The notes below the pieces were generated by a model that worked only from the letters and a program-made list of their open reading frames with translations, did no database searches and was not told the DNA's origin. From the NCBI GenBank assembly GCA_030754715.1, contig JASLZV010000006.1, positions 1-6,733 of the forward strand: a stretch of DNA of 6,733 nt, read 5' to 3'. Below are positions 1-6,450 of the stretch, one piece after another. Each line of letters opens with the position of its first letter. The first letter of the stretch is position 1. This DNA is from Phycisphaerae bacterium. Its GTDB lineage: Bacteria > Planctomycetota > Phycisphaerae > SM23-33. Both the position numbers and the translations under genes were made by a program.

Positions 1-1657
1 TGATCGCCTCCGACCTGTCGGCCAACTGCTGGGCCTGCGTTTCCAGCACGTCCGCATCGGCCTCCGCCAGCAGGTGCATTGCAACCTCCCATGCCTTCTG
101 GCGGACGGTCTCATCCGTCTCGTTTCTCGGGTCGGTGCGCTGAAGGATGGTCGCCAGATGCTCAGGCCCACCCAACACCCCCAAGGCGGCGATTGCCGCT
201 CGGCGCACACCCCGGTCGCTGTCACCAACCAAGGAGGCAATCGGTTCGGCATCAGGCCCACCGCCAAGCAGGGCCAGCGCATTGACCCCAGCCAGGCGCA
301 CCGTTGCCTCATCGTCCTTGATTGCCGCTCGCAGTACAGGCAGGAAGTCCTTTTGTCCCAGGGCTCCCATTGCTGTCAGGATCGCCTCGCGCAAAGGCAC
401 CGTTTCCGCACGCCCGCCCCCCCGGTAATATCGCTTAATCAGCGCCGCAGACGCCTCAGCCAGCCGATCGCCCTTGAGCGGATGCGCAGCCGCGATCCGA
501 CCCAACGCCACCGCCGCGGCGCCGGCTACCCGGTCATACTTGCTGCTGACTTCCACCAACACTACCTCAAGCGCCTCGGCCATCCGCAACTGGCCCAAGC
601 CGGTCATGATGGCCTGGCGGACATCCGGTGTTTTCTCATCCGTAAGGCTCTCCAGAAGGGCCCCCAACGCCTTGGCGTCTCCCTGGTGGCCCACCAGCAA
701 AGCCGAGGCCTTCCGAACCCGCCAGTCTGAATCGCCCAGCATCCCCAGGATCCGGTCCGAAACCTTCTGGGAAACCTTTTCCCCTGCGGCGATCTTCTCC
801 TCCATCACATCGGCCCCCGCCAGGCGGACATCCCCCAGCGGGTCGGACAGAAAGCCCATCAGCAGGGCCTGGCGCTGCCCGGGAGCAGTTGCGTTATAGA
901 GGTCCCGAAGCGCCTGGGCCAGCCGCCGGCGCAGGCGGACATTGTCGGCTTCCAATTCCGTCTTGCTGCGGGCCAGGCTATCAGCCAAGGCCGTTAGCCA
1001 CTCCGACGGCGCCTTATTCCGGTTGCGATCCCACCACCGCTTGGCCAGACCAATATCCGTCCGGAATGCCTTGATGTTCGTCAGTTTAGCCAACGCGTCG
1101 GCCGACGCGTCGCGTACCGCTGCATCCGGATCGTCCAAGAGATGCACCAGCGCATCGACTGTCCGCTTGTCCAGTATCGACTGCAACGCAGATATTGTAA
1201 CCACCCGAACGCCCCGCTCACGTTTGCGGTCTCGCACGATGGCCACCAGTTTGTCCGTCACGCCATGGTCCCTGTAAGTGGCCAGGGCGCGGGCCGCTGG
1301 TGGGCGCAGAACCTTGTCTTTGCCGGTCAGCATGTCCAACAGTGGCTGGATGAAACTCTTATCCGCACGGCCACCATGCGTGATGGCCTGACATATCGCA
1401 ATCCGCGCCGTTTGGTTGATGCCCGACAGGAAGCCCTTCAATGCTTCGGTAGCCCGCGGATATGGTTTGGTAAGCAGCATTTCAGCGGCTTCGAGTTTCG
1501 TTTGGCCCGATCGGGCCGGATCGGCCAACTGCCCGACAAGCGTGGCGAGTTCCTTTTGATCCGCATCGGGCAGACCCTCGGCCGGGGCGCCAAACGCGGG
1601 GGCGGCACCCATCCAGACAATAGTGGCAACGAGGATTGTCGGTTTAATTCGCTTCAT
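1..1657 (-). CDS. Exported HEAT-repeat protein, C-terminus cut by window edge
   Basis: The frame is open from ATG at 1657-1655 to the left edge, giving 552 residues without a stop. The N-terminus is a Sec-type signal peptide: basic MKRIK, hydrophobic residues 7-19 and a likely cut after AFG (residue 23). The rest is alpha-helical HEAT-like repeats of about 30 residues, clearest at roughly 139-160, 169-192, 302-323, 361-390, 424-465 and 473-494, each with the D-x-x-V-R pattern between helices (for example DDPDAAVRDAS and GDSDWRVRKAS). A linker at 207-220 carries RWWDRNRN and a later W, a pattern I associate with Planctomycetota HEAT proteins. A charged, possibly coiled helix follows at about 224-252. 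HEAT scaffolds bind other proteins; no catalytic motif is visible. A weak AGGGTGA lies 10 bases before the start. It is divergent from lemA and probably acts outside the cytoplasm. Partner and role are unknown. Confidence 0.9.
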   Translation of the reverse strand, partial: MKRIKPTILVATIVWMGAAPAFGAPAEGLPDADQKELATLVGQLADPARSGQTKLEAAEMLLTKPYPRATEALKGFLSGINQTARIAICQAITHGGRADKSFIQPLLDMLTGKDKVLRPPAARALATYRDHGVTDKLVAIVRDRKRERGVRVVTISALQSILDKRTVDALVHLLDDPDAAVRDASADALAKLTNIKAFRTDIGLAKRWWDRNRNKAPSEWLTALADSLARSKTELEADNVRLRRRLAQALRDLYNATAPGQRQALLMGFLSDPLGDVRLAGADVMEEKIAAGEKVSQKVSDRILGMLGDSDWRVRKASALLVGHQGDAKALGALLESLTDEKTPDVRQAIMTGLGQLRMAEALEVVLVEVSSKYDRVAGAAAVALGRIAAAHPLKGDRLAEASAALIKRYYRGGGRAETVPLREAILTAMGALGQKDFLPVLRAAIKDDEATVRLAGVNALALLGGGPDAEPIASLVGDSDRGVRRAAIAALGVLGGPEHLATILQRTDPRNETDETVRQKAWEVAMHLLAEADADVLETQAQQLADRSEAI

Positions 1658-1702
1658 AGTGACGGGTTCACCCTGCAAAGGCGACAGAACCGAATTCCCC
1701 CC

Positions 1703-1731
1703 TATGTATCTCAATACGTGGTGCTTGTCAA
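1703..1731 (-). promoter_or_regulatory. Probable sigma70-type promoter for the HEAT-repeat gene
   Basis: On the minus strand there is a perfect -35 box TTGACA (1731-1726), a 17-base spacer, and TACATA (1708-1703) as a partial -10 box. Transcription would start near 1696, leaving a leader of about 39 bases before the ATG at 1657. The -10 box matches only three of six consensus positions, so the call rests on the -35 box, the ideal spacing and the location. Confidence 0.45.
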
Positions 1732-1741
1732 ATCCCCGGGG

Positions 1742-1759
1742 TGACTTGTTTGACTTGTT
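1742..1759. repeat. Perfect 9-bp tandem repeat between divergent promoters
   Basis: TGACTTGTT occurs twice back to back (1742-1750 and 1751-1759). It lies 10 bases beyond the proposed minus-strand -35 box and 11 bases before the proposed plus-strand -35 box, so it is nearly centred between them. Two direct half-sites at this place could bind a regulator of both transcripts, but no binding protein can be named from the sequence. Confidence 0.6.
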
Positions 1760-1770
1760 CCCCTTCGCCC

Positions 1771-1799
1771 TTGACCTGTATCGGTCCACTGGTTACCCT
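1771..1799 (+). promoter_or_regulatory. Possible promoter for the lemA-htpX operon
   Basis: TTGACC (1771-1776), a 17-base spacer and TACCCT (1794-1799) resemble a sigma70-type promoter with a good -35 box and a poor -10 box (three of six positions). Transcription would start near 1806, about 50 bases before the lemA start. The location is right for the operon, but the weak -10 box leaves this uncertain. Confidence 0.3.
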
Positions 1800-1844
1800 C
1801 GCTCGCGGTTGCTCAAGGCAATTCACAGATACCCGAACACAATG

Positions 1845-1850
1845 AAAGGA
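1845..1850 (+). promoter_or_regulatory. lemA: Ribosome binding site that fixes the lemA start
   Basis: AAAGGA lies six bases before the ATG at 1857. This favours 1857 over the in-frame ATG at 1842, because the site falls inside the coding sequence of that longer version. It also rules out the much longer frame opening at 1623, which would run through the divergent promoter region. Confidence 0.7.
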
Positions 1851-1856
1851 CTTATC

Positions 1857-2411
1857 ATGATTGGACTTTGGGTCGTCATCGCAGTGGTTGTCATGATCGT
1901 GTTGTTCCTGATTGCGGTGTACAACGGCCTGGTACAAAAACGCGTCCGATGCCGGGAGGCGTGGAGCCAGATCGACGTGCAACTCAAACGCCGCTACGAC
2001 CTCATCCCCAACCTGGTGGATACGGTCAAGGGCTATGCCGCACATGAGAAAGAGACGCTGGAAAACGTGATACAGGCTCGAAACCAGGCTGTTACCGCCC
2101 AAGGCGTCCAGGCCCAGGCCGAGGCGGAGAACATGCTCACCGGCGCACTGGGCAAATTGTTTGCCCTTTCAGAAAGTTACCCCAACCTGAAAGCCAACGA
2201 GAACTTCGCCCAACTGCAGGAGGAACTTACCAGCACCGAGAACAGGATCGCCTTCTCTCGCCAGCACTACAACGACTCGGCGGCCGTCTATAACACCGCA
2301 CGGATGAAGTTCCCCAACAACATAGTGGCAAACACATTCGGCTTCAAAAACCAGGAGTACTTTGAGATCGACGAGCCGGCCCAGCGCGAGGTGCCCAAAG
2401 TGAGCTTCTGA
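1857..2411 (+). CDS. lemA: LemA family membrane protein
   Basis: The product has 184 residues, the usual LemA length. One N-terminal membrane helix (about residues 3-22) is followed by a helical domain. The hallmark block at 38-64 contains QIDVQLKRRYDLIPNL and VKGYAAHE, and the conserved C-terminal part has ENRIAFSRQHYND (128-140), an FPNN turn and a final FEIDEPAQ segment. LemA proteins sit in the membrane with the helical bundle outside it. Their biochemical role is unclear, but they commonly pair with HtpX-type or other membrane proteases. Here the stop codon TGA shares its final A with the htpX ATG, so the two are translationally coupled. The start at 1857 is chosen for its AAAGGA ribosome site; ATG 1842 would add five residues. 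Confidence 0.96.
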   Translation: MIGLWVVIAVVVMIVLFLIAVYNGLVQKRVRCREAWSQIDVQLKRRYDLIPNLVDTVKGYAAHEKETLENVIQARNQAVTAQGVQAQAEAENMLTGALGKLFALSESYPNLKANENFAQLQEELTSTENRIAFSRQHYNDSAAVYNTARMKFPNNIVANTFGFKNQEYFEIDEPAQREVPKVSF

Positions 2412-3349
2412 TGGCGGTTGAAACGTTCCACACGCTGATCGTAAAGAATCGCCGCAACAGTTTTATCCTGATCGGCGCGTTCATGGTTCTGTTTATCGCC
2501 TTGGGCATGCTGATTGGAATGGTCTGGGGCGGCGGAGAACCCGCCTTCGGTATTACGGTGGCTATTATCGCCGCTGCCCTGGCGTTCCTGCTGACGCTAC
2601 TGAGTTACTATGGTGGTTCATCGGCGCTGCTGGGAATGAGCCGGGCCAAGGAGATCAAAAAGGTCGACGACCCGCAACTATTCAACGTTGTGGAGGAGTT
2701 GTGCCTGGCCGGTGGGATTCCCGTACCGAAAATTTATCTTATCAACGACACGGCCATGAACGCCTTCGCCACCGGGCGAAACCCCAAACACGCCAGCGTC
2801 GCCATCACCATCGGACTGAGGCAGCGACTGAACCGGGACGAGTTGCAGGGCGTGATGGCCCACGAGTTGAGCCACGTGAGGCATTACGACATCCTTTACG
2901 CGACATTGATGGCGGTGATGGTAGGTGTGCTGGTGATGCTGTGCGATGTGTTTCTGCGGAGTATGTGGTTTGGCGCGGGCTCGCGCCGCCGGCGCAGCCG
3001 CGACAGCAAAGGCGGCGGCGCGGCCCAGGCGATCCTGCTGATCGTGGCGCTCATCCTGGCCATCATAGCACCGATTCTGGCGCGGATCATCCAGATGTGT
3101 CTGTCGCGCCAGCGGGAGTACCTCGCGGACGCCGGCAGTGTGCAGCTGACGCGCAACCCCGACGGTCTGGCCGGCGCGCTGGTCAAACTCGCCGGCGATA
3201 AAGAGGTGCTCGAAGTAGCCAACCGCGCCACCGCCCCGCTGTACATCGTGCATCCGATCAAGAAGTTCGAGGAACGCTCCAAGAGCATCTTCGACACCCA
3301 CCCGCCCGTCAAAGACCGCCTGGCCCGTTTGAAACAGTTATCGTACTAG
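2411..3349 (+). CDS. htpX: HtpX-like M48 family membrane zinc metalloprotease
   Basis: The product has 312 residues. Hydrophobic segments at about 17-39, 46-68, 162-184 and 206-228 give the four-helix HtpX layout with the active site facing the cytoplasm. The zinc motif is HELSH (H151, E152, H155); the third ligand is E236 in the REYLAD motif (235-240). The family's NAFATG (117-122) and the terminal THPPVKDRLARL (296-307) are both present, so the protein looks intact and catalytic. HtpX degrades damaged or misfolded membrane proteins. The loop at 188-204 is rich in Arg and Gly and lies between the third and fourth membrane segments. The gene overlaps lemA by one base and is followed after five bases by the next gene, which supports a single transcript. 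Confidence 0.96.
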   Translation: MAVETFHTLIVKNRRNSFILIGAFMVLFIALGMLIGMVWGGGEPAFGITVAIIAAALAFLLTLLSYYGGSSALLGMSRAKEIKKVDDPQLFNVVEELCLAGGIPVPKIYLINDTAMNAFATGRNPKHASVAITIGLRQRLNRDELQGVMAHELSHVRHYDILYATLMAVMVGVLVMLCDVFLRSMWFGAGSRRRRSRDSKGGGAAQAILLIVALILAIIAPILARIIQMCLSRQREYLADAGSVQLTRNPDGLAGALVKLAGDKEVLEVANRATAPLYIVHPIKKFEERSKSIFDTHPPVKDRLARLKQLSY

Positions 3350-3354
3350 GACAC

Positions 3355-4218
3355 ATGCGCTCTTCATTGCCAGAGGCCGTCGGTTTTCTGTGCCGCTGGA
3401 GCCTGTTGGCCCTGGCCGGCGCGGTGGTCCTGGTGACAAGCTGGGCGGGGCTGTTGGCCGCCGCCGTAGCGGACGACCTGCACGCGGGGCTGATCCTGCC
3501 CGACGCCTTGTGGCACGCCAAGGCGAAAAATCCCTATCTGACGGGTTTCCTGGGCCCGTCAGCCCAGCGGGTCACCGTGTCCATGACGATGCACCAGGAC
3601 CACTTTGGACGGCTGCACCTTACTCGAACGTATGGGCGCTCGATCCAGCCCCACCTGCCCACCCCGCCGATCGGCACCCACACGGTAATCGTCCGAGGCC
3701 TGCCCTATTCGACGTTGGCCTTTCAGCAATACCAGGGGCGCCTGGTAGTCGTCCCCGACCCACAGGAAGTGTATCTCGTGGACGCCCGACTGGCCGCCGA
3801 TTCCTCCCAGGGCGACCAAGCGGCCATGGACCGCGTGCTGGCCCACCTGAAACGCATTGGCCAGCCGGCACTGTTTTGCCCCCACGACCCCGGCCAGTTT
3901 GTCCGCCTGCGAAAGCGCTTGGCGCGATACCGGGACATCCCCATGCTGTGCGCCACCACAAGGTACGGGAAGGTGGACCTCATGACCACAATTTGGGATA
4001 CTTCCCTGAGAAAACTTCAGCGGAAGAACCGCAAACCGTTCGTCATTACCGGCGACACAGAGCTGGCAATCCTGGCGGCGCAACAAAGACATTACACGCA
4101 TCTGGTAGCGCCAAAGGGGGCCATACCAAACCGGACCAACCTCAGGCCCCACGACTCGCTGGGGCATCTTGCCGACCACCTTGCTAAAGAGCATTCCACT
4201 CACCAGCCGATACGTTAG
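3355..4218 (+). CDS. Unrecognised membrane-anchored protein with faint HAD-like features
   Basis: I do not recognise this 287-residue protein. A hydrophobic N-terminal segment (about 12-38) may anchor it in the membrane or act as a signal. Residues about 70-135 look beta-rich. The C-terminal half reads like a degraded HAD-fold domain: a strand ending YLVDAR (140-145, D143 in the place of the nucleophile), PALFCPHD (171-178) where motif II would fall, K227, then FVITGDTELAILAA (229-242, D234), resembling the GDS/GD...AA end motif. The second motif-I aspartate is replaced by R145, so phosphatase activity is doubtful. Start: ATG five bases after the htpX stop, with AGGA three bases upstream. It is probably cotranscribed with lemA-htpX and the following amidase, which hints at an envelope role. 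The HAD assignment is inference only. Confidence 0.85.
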   Translation: MRSSLPEAVGFLCRWSLLALAGAVVLVTSWAGLLAAAVADDLHAGLILPDALWHAKAKNPYLTGFLGPSAQRVTVSMTMHQDHFGRLHLTRTYGRSIQPHLPTPPIGTHTVIVRGLPYSTLAFQQYQGRLVVVPDPQEVYLVDARLAADSSQGDQAAMDRVLAHLKRIGQPALFCPHDPGQFVRLRKRLARYRDIPMLCATTRYGKVDLMTTIWDTSLRKLQRKNRKPFVITGDTELAILAAQQRHYTHLVAPKGAIPNRTNLRPHDSLGHLADHLAKEHSTHQPIR

Positions 4219-4229
4219 TAAGTCAACGG

Positions 4230-4934
4230 ATGAGGACCATTAGAACCAAGGAGTCCCAAACGCCCGCGAACAGGACACGGATATGGATCTTGGCGGCTGC
4301 CTTGCTAGCCGGCTCGGGCGGCTGCACACCGGCCGACAGGGCTTCGCTGGGACCCGTGCCCCCCCACCGACTCGACCTGGGGGTCTCCCGCTCCCCAGCC
4401 ACAGCCAGCTCAACCTATGCCCGCTCCGGAAGAGAGACGCCCGACCTCTGGACGACCGAGGGATACCGTCAGTGGCGTTACATCGTCATCCACCACAGCG
4501 CCGGTGAAAACGGTAACGCCAAGATGTTTGATGCCGCTCACCGCCGCCGCGGTTGGGACGAACTGGGGTACCATTTCGTCATCAACAGCGGTAAGGGCGG
4601 GCCAGATGGGCACATCGAGGCGGGCGGGCGCTGGAAAAAACAGAAATGGGGCGCCCACTGTGGCGGGACGCCCAACAACGAGTACAACAATCACGGTATC
4701 GGGATCTGTCTGGTGGGAGATTTCCGACACGGGATGCCCACACCGGCCCAACTGGCCTCACTACGGCGCCTCGTATACCACCTGGTAGCCAGGTACCACG
4801 TTCCACCGGAAAACGTCGTGGGGCATCGCCAGTGTCCCAATACCAACACCCTATGCCCCGGTAAAACACTCCTGACCTGGACAAACGGAACATTTCGCGA
4901 GGAACTGAGCACCCGCCTGGTACGGTCGTACTGA
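4230..4934 (+). CDS. Probable lipoprotein N-acetylmuramoyl-L-alanine amidase (Amidase_2/PGRP family)
   Basis: The enzyme should cut the bond between N-acetylmuramic acid and the L-Ala of the peptidoglycan stem peptide. The 234-residue product has a basic N-terminus, a hydrophobic stretch (18-31) and Cys32 in LLAGSGGC, so it is probably lipid-anchored, although the residues before Cys32 are not a perfect lipobox. A low-complexity linker leads to the Amidase_2 domain at about 80-215. Likely zinc ligands are H88 in IVIHHSAG, H199 in VVGHR and C209 in LCPGK; Y114 in GYHFVI matches the catalytic tyrosine of the T7 lysozyme/PGRP family, and T207 sits two residues before the cysteine as in PGRPs. 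The gap between H199 and C209 is about two residues longer than the usual H-x7-C. It follows the previous gene by 11 bases with only a weak ribosome site and closes the operon. Confidence 0.92.
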   Translation: MRTIRTKESQTPANRTRIWILAAALLAGSGGCTPADRASLGPVPPHRLDLGVSRSPATASSTYARSGRETPDLWTTEGYRQWRYIVIHHSAGENGNAKMFDAAHRRRGWDELGYHFVINSGKGGPDGHIEAGGRWKKQKWGAHCGGTPNNEYNNHGIGICLVGDFRHGMPTPAQLASLRRLVYHLVARYHVPPENVVGHRQCPNTNTLCPGKTLLTWTNGTFREELSTRLVRSY

Positions 4935-4945
4935 AGGAATCGCGT

Positions 4946-4970
4946 CACACACAATGATTTTGTGGTGTTT
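4946..4970 (+). terminator. Weak hairpin in the convergent gap, possible terminator
   Basis: CACAA (4950-4954) pairs with TTGTG (4960-4964) around a five-base loop. Three further pairs (4946-4948 with 4965-4967) form past a bulged A, and TTT follows. It lies 11 bases after the amidase stop, where the operon should end. The stem is short and AT-containing and the T-run has only three bases, so intrinsic termination would be weak. I see no better terminator for either strand in 4935-5051. Confidence 0.3.
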
Positions 4971-5051
4971 GCGAAAACTCCTGCACTATTTGTCGGAACG
5001 TCAAGCCGACGAGTCACGACCGGCGTCGAGCCGAGGATTCCAAGACCGTCT

Positions 5052-6197
5052 TTACTCCTCCAACGTCGCAACGGAGTTACTGCACCGCGCCAATCTGCTC
5101 GCGTCCACCTCTATACCCAAACCGGTGCCCTTGAGCACCTTCAGCCGCCCACCGTAGCCAAATCGCAATGACCGCCTTGTCAGGTCATCAGACAGCAGAA
5201 AGCGGCCATAGTTGCCCTCCACGAAACGCGGTAGAGGAACACACTGCAGCAAACGGCGTTGGGCAGCCGACAGAATACTGCTTTCACCCACCATGCACCC
5301 GACAACAAACGGGATGCCGTTGGCCGCGGCCATCCGGCAAAGCCGCGCCGACCGCCTCAGCCCGCCATTCTTACTGAGGCGAATGTTCCACCACACCTTC
5401 GCTCCAACCCCAAGCAGCGCCCGGGCATCGGTATCGCTCAGCAGCGACTCATCGGCCATCAAGGGCAATTCGCAACGACGCGCCAATTCGGCCAACTCCC
5501 CCGCACCGCAGTAAACCGGCTGTTCCACCACACACACGCCGTATCGCTTCAGGTCAGCCACCCGCTGGGGCACTTCGTCGGGAGGCCATCCGCCGTTAAC
5601 GTCCACCCGCAGCGTACACCTGCCCCGTCGAACGCTCCGTGCGATTTTCTCGCTGACCACGCGGAGATTCTCCCGGTCCACGGCCGCACCCAGCCCCAAT
5701 TTGAGTTTGAAGTCATCGAGGCCGTACCACCGCATCAGCCGCAACGCCCGCGCGGTTCTGGCCGGGTCGGTCGAACCGAGCACGCCCGAAACGCGGGTCG
5801 TGATTCCCCCAACCGGACGCCCGCAGCCCTCAAGGGACTCCGTCGCTCCGCCTTCGCCTGCCTCCCACCACGCGTCGAACCAGGCAAGGTCTATCGCGCA
5901 TTCCGCCGCGTTGATGCATCGTCCGCCTGCAGCCGCTGTTGGGATTTCTCCAATCATCCGGCCCTGTCGCACCGCCGGCCAGAACACATCCTGCAGGTCG
6001 CCCACAACGGTATCCAGCGTCTCGCCGGTAACGTAATCGCGAGGCAGCGTTTCGCCCCAGCCGGCCGGCCCGCCGGACCGTCGCACGCGCACAACAATGG
6101 CTTCGGCACACTGCCGGATGGCCGCGGCATGTTCAAACCGCCGCATCGGAATCGCCGTACGGTAGATCTCCATCGCCGTGCCATCGCCAGGTACCAC
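5052..6197 (-). CDS. Enolase-superfamily enzyme, muconate cycloisomerase/dipeptide epimerase-like
   Basis: The 381-residue product has an N-terminal capping domain (about 9-125, with RDYVTGET at 53-60, typical of the muconate-lactonizing-enzyme subgroup) and a beta-barrel domain. Every catalytic position is present: the base pair KLK (K164, K166), metal ligands D199 (DVNGGW), E225 (VEQP) and D249 (MADES), and the opposite lysine K276 (RLSKNGG). These enzymes abstract a proton next to a carboxylate, with Mg2+ holding the enolate, to give epimers, cycloisomers or dehydrated products. Substrate is not decidable: the C-terminal DxD that binds the amino group in Ala-Glu epimerases is not evident, the equivalent area reading FVEGNYG (325-331). 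Start is GTG 6197, supported by GGTGGAG seven bases upstream; ATG 6173 is an alternative. It begins four bases after the yidD stop, so the two are coupled. Confidence 0.93.
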   Translation of the reverse strand: MVPGDGTAMEIYRTAIPMRRFEHAAAIRQCAEAIVVRVRRSGGPAGWGETLPRDYVTGETLDTVVGDLQDVFWPAVRQGRMIGEIPTAAAGGRCINAAECAIDLAWFDAWWEAGEGGATESLEGCGRPVGGITTRVSGVLGSTDPARTARALRLMRWYGLDDFKLKLGLGAAVDRENLRVVSEKIARSVRRGRCTLRVDVNGGWPPDEVPQRVADLKRYGVCVVEQPVYCGAGELAELARRCELPLMADESLLSDTDARALLGVGAKVWWNIRLSKNGGLRRSARLCRMAAANGIPFVVGCMVGESSILSAAQRRLLQCVPLPRFVEGNYGRFLLSDDLTRRSLRFGYGGRLKVLKGTGLGIEVDASRLARCSNSVATLEE

Positions 6198-6201
6198 TGT
6201 C

Positions 6202-6450
6202 TTACTCCACCGGGTCGTATCCGCCCCGGTTCCACGGGTGACATCGAAAAATGCGCCACAGGCCTTTTAATGCGCCGCGAAACGCCCCGTATCTCCAAAC
6301 CGCCTCGATGAAATACTCGCTGCAGGTAGGCACGAACCGGCACTGCCGGCCCAAAATCGGCGACAGCGCCACCTGGTAGGCCCACACCAACCGGATCAGC
6401 CCCCCACGCGGTACCTCAAGCAGTCTTCGCATCATCCGGTCAGTCCTCAT
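6202..6450 (-). CDS. yidD: YidD, membrane protein insertion efficiency factor
   Basis: The 82-residue product matches the YidD family over its whole length: YQVALSPILGRQCRFVPTCS (25-44), then EAVWRYGAFRGALKG, RIFRCHP (66-72) and GGYDPV near the end. Conserved cysteines are C37, C43 and C70. YidD is a small protein with an amphipathic helix at the inner face of the membrane and helps YidC insert proteins. The gene is normally next to rnpA and yidC. Here a frame with an RnpA-like tail lies just upstream and overlaps it by 11 bases, while downstream, where yidC often stands, there is an enolase-superfamily gene. The start at ATG 6450 has AAAGG nine bases upstream; ATG 6435 (residue 6), with GAGG nine bases before it and only four bases after the upstream stop, is an equally reasonable start. 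Confidence 0.95.
   Translation of the reverse strand: MRTDRMMRRLLEVPRGGLIRLVWAYQVALSPILGRQCRFVPTCSEYFIEAVWRYGAFRGALKGLWRIFRCHPWNRGGYDPVE
6205..6211 (-). promoter_or_regulatory. Ribosome binding site for the enolase-superfamily gene, inside the yidD 3' end
   Basis: GGTGGAG on the minus strand (6211-6205) forms part of the last sense codons of yidD and lies seven bases before the GTG start at 6197. It decides for the GTG rather than the ATG at 6173, which has no comparable site, and it links translation of the two genes. Confidence 0.65.

Noticed and set aside
74..899. Plus-strand open frames opposite the HEAT-repeat gene
   Set aside because: The minus-strand frame is open for 552 codons with a signal peptide and repeats. 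The plus-strand products are low-complexity Arg/Pro/Ser-rich sequences typical of GC-rich antisense frames.
1092..1109. Perfect 18-base palindrome ACGCGTCGGCCGACGCGT
   Set aside because: It lies inside the HEAT-repeat coding sequence and follows from alternating Asp, Ala and Ser codons in a repeat helix. There is no sign of a binding site or terminator role.
1623..1856. Longer lemA starting at 1623 or 1842
   Set aside because: The 1623 start would translate through the divergent promoter region and add a non-LemA sequence. The 1842 start contains the AAAGGA ribosome site that fits ATG 1857.
2678..3301. Minus-strand 207-codon frame inside htpX
   Set aside because: It is antisense to conserved htpX coding sequence, and its product is His/Ala/Gln-rich with no recognisable domain.
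3559..4203. Minus-strand 214-codon frame opposite the unrecognised third gene of the operon
   Set aside because: I considered it as the real gene because the plus-strand protein is unknown. The plus-strand frame fits the operon spacing, has an N-terminal membrane segment and plausible fold motifs; the minus-strand frame has neither.
5052..6197. Firm naming as L-Ala-D/L-Glu epimerase because of the nearby murein amidase
   Set aside because: The DxD specificity motif is not evident and the amidase is on the opposite strand in another operon, so the context is weak.
5259..6311. Plus-strand open frame of 350 codons opposite the enolase-superfamily gene
   Set aside because: It is a shadow of the minus-strand gene, which has a clear family, all catalytic residues and a ribosome site. 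The shadow protein is rich in Pro, Arg and His with no family pattern.
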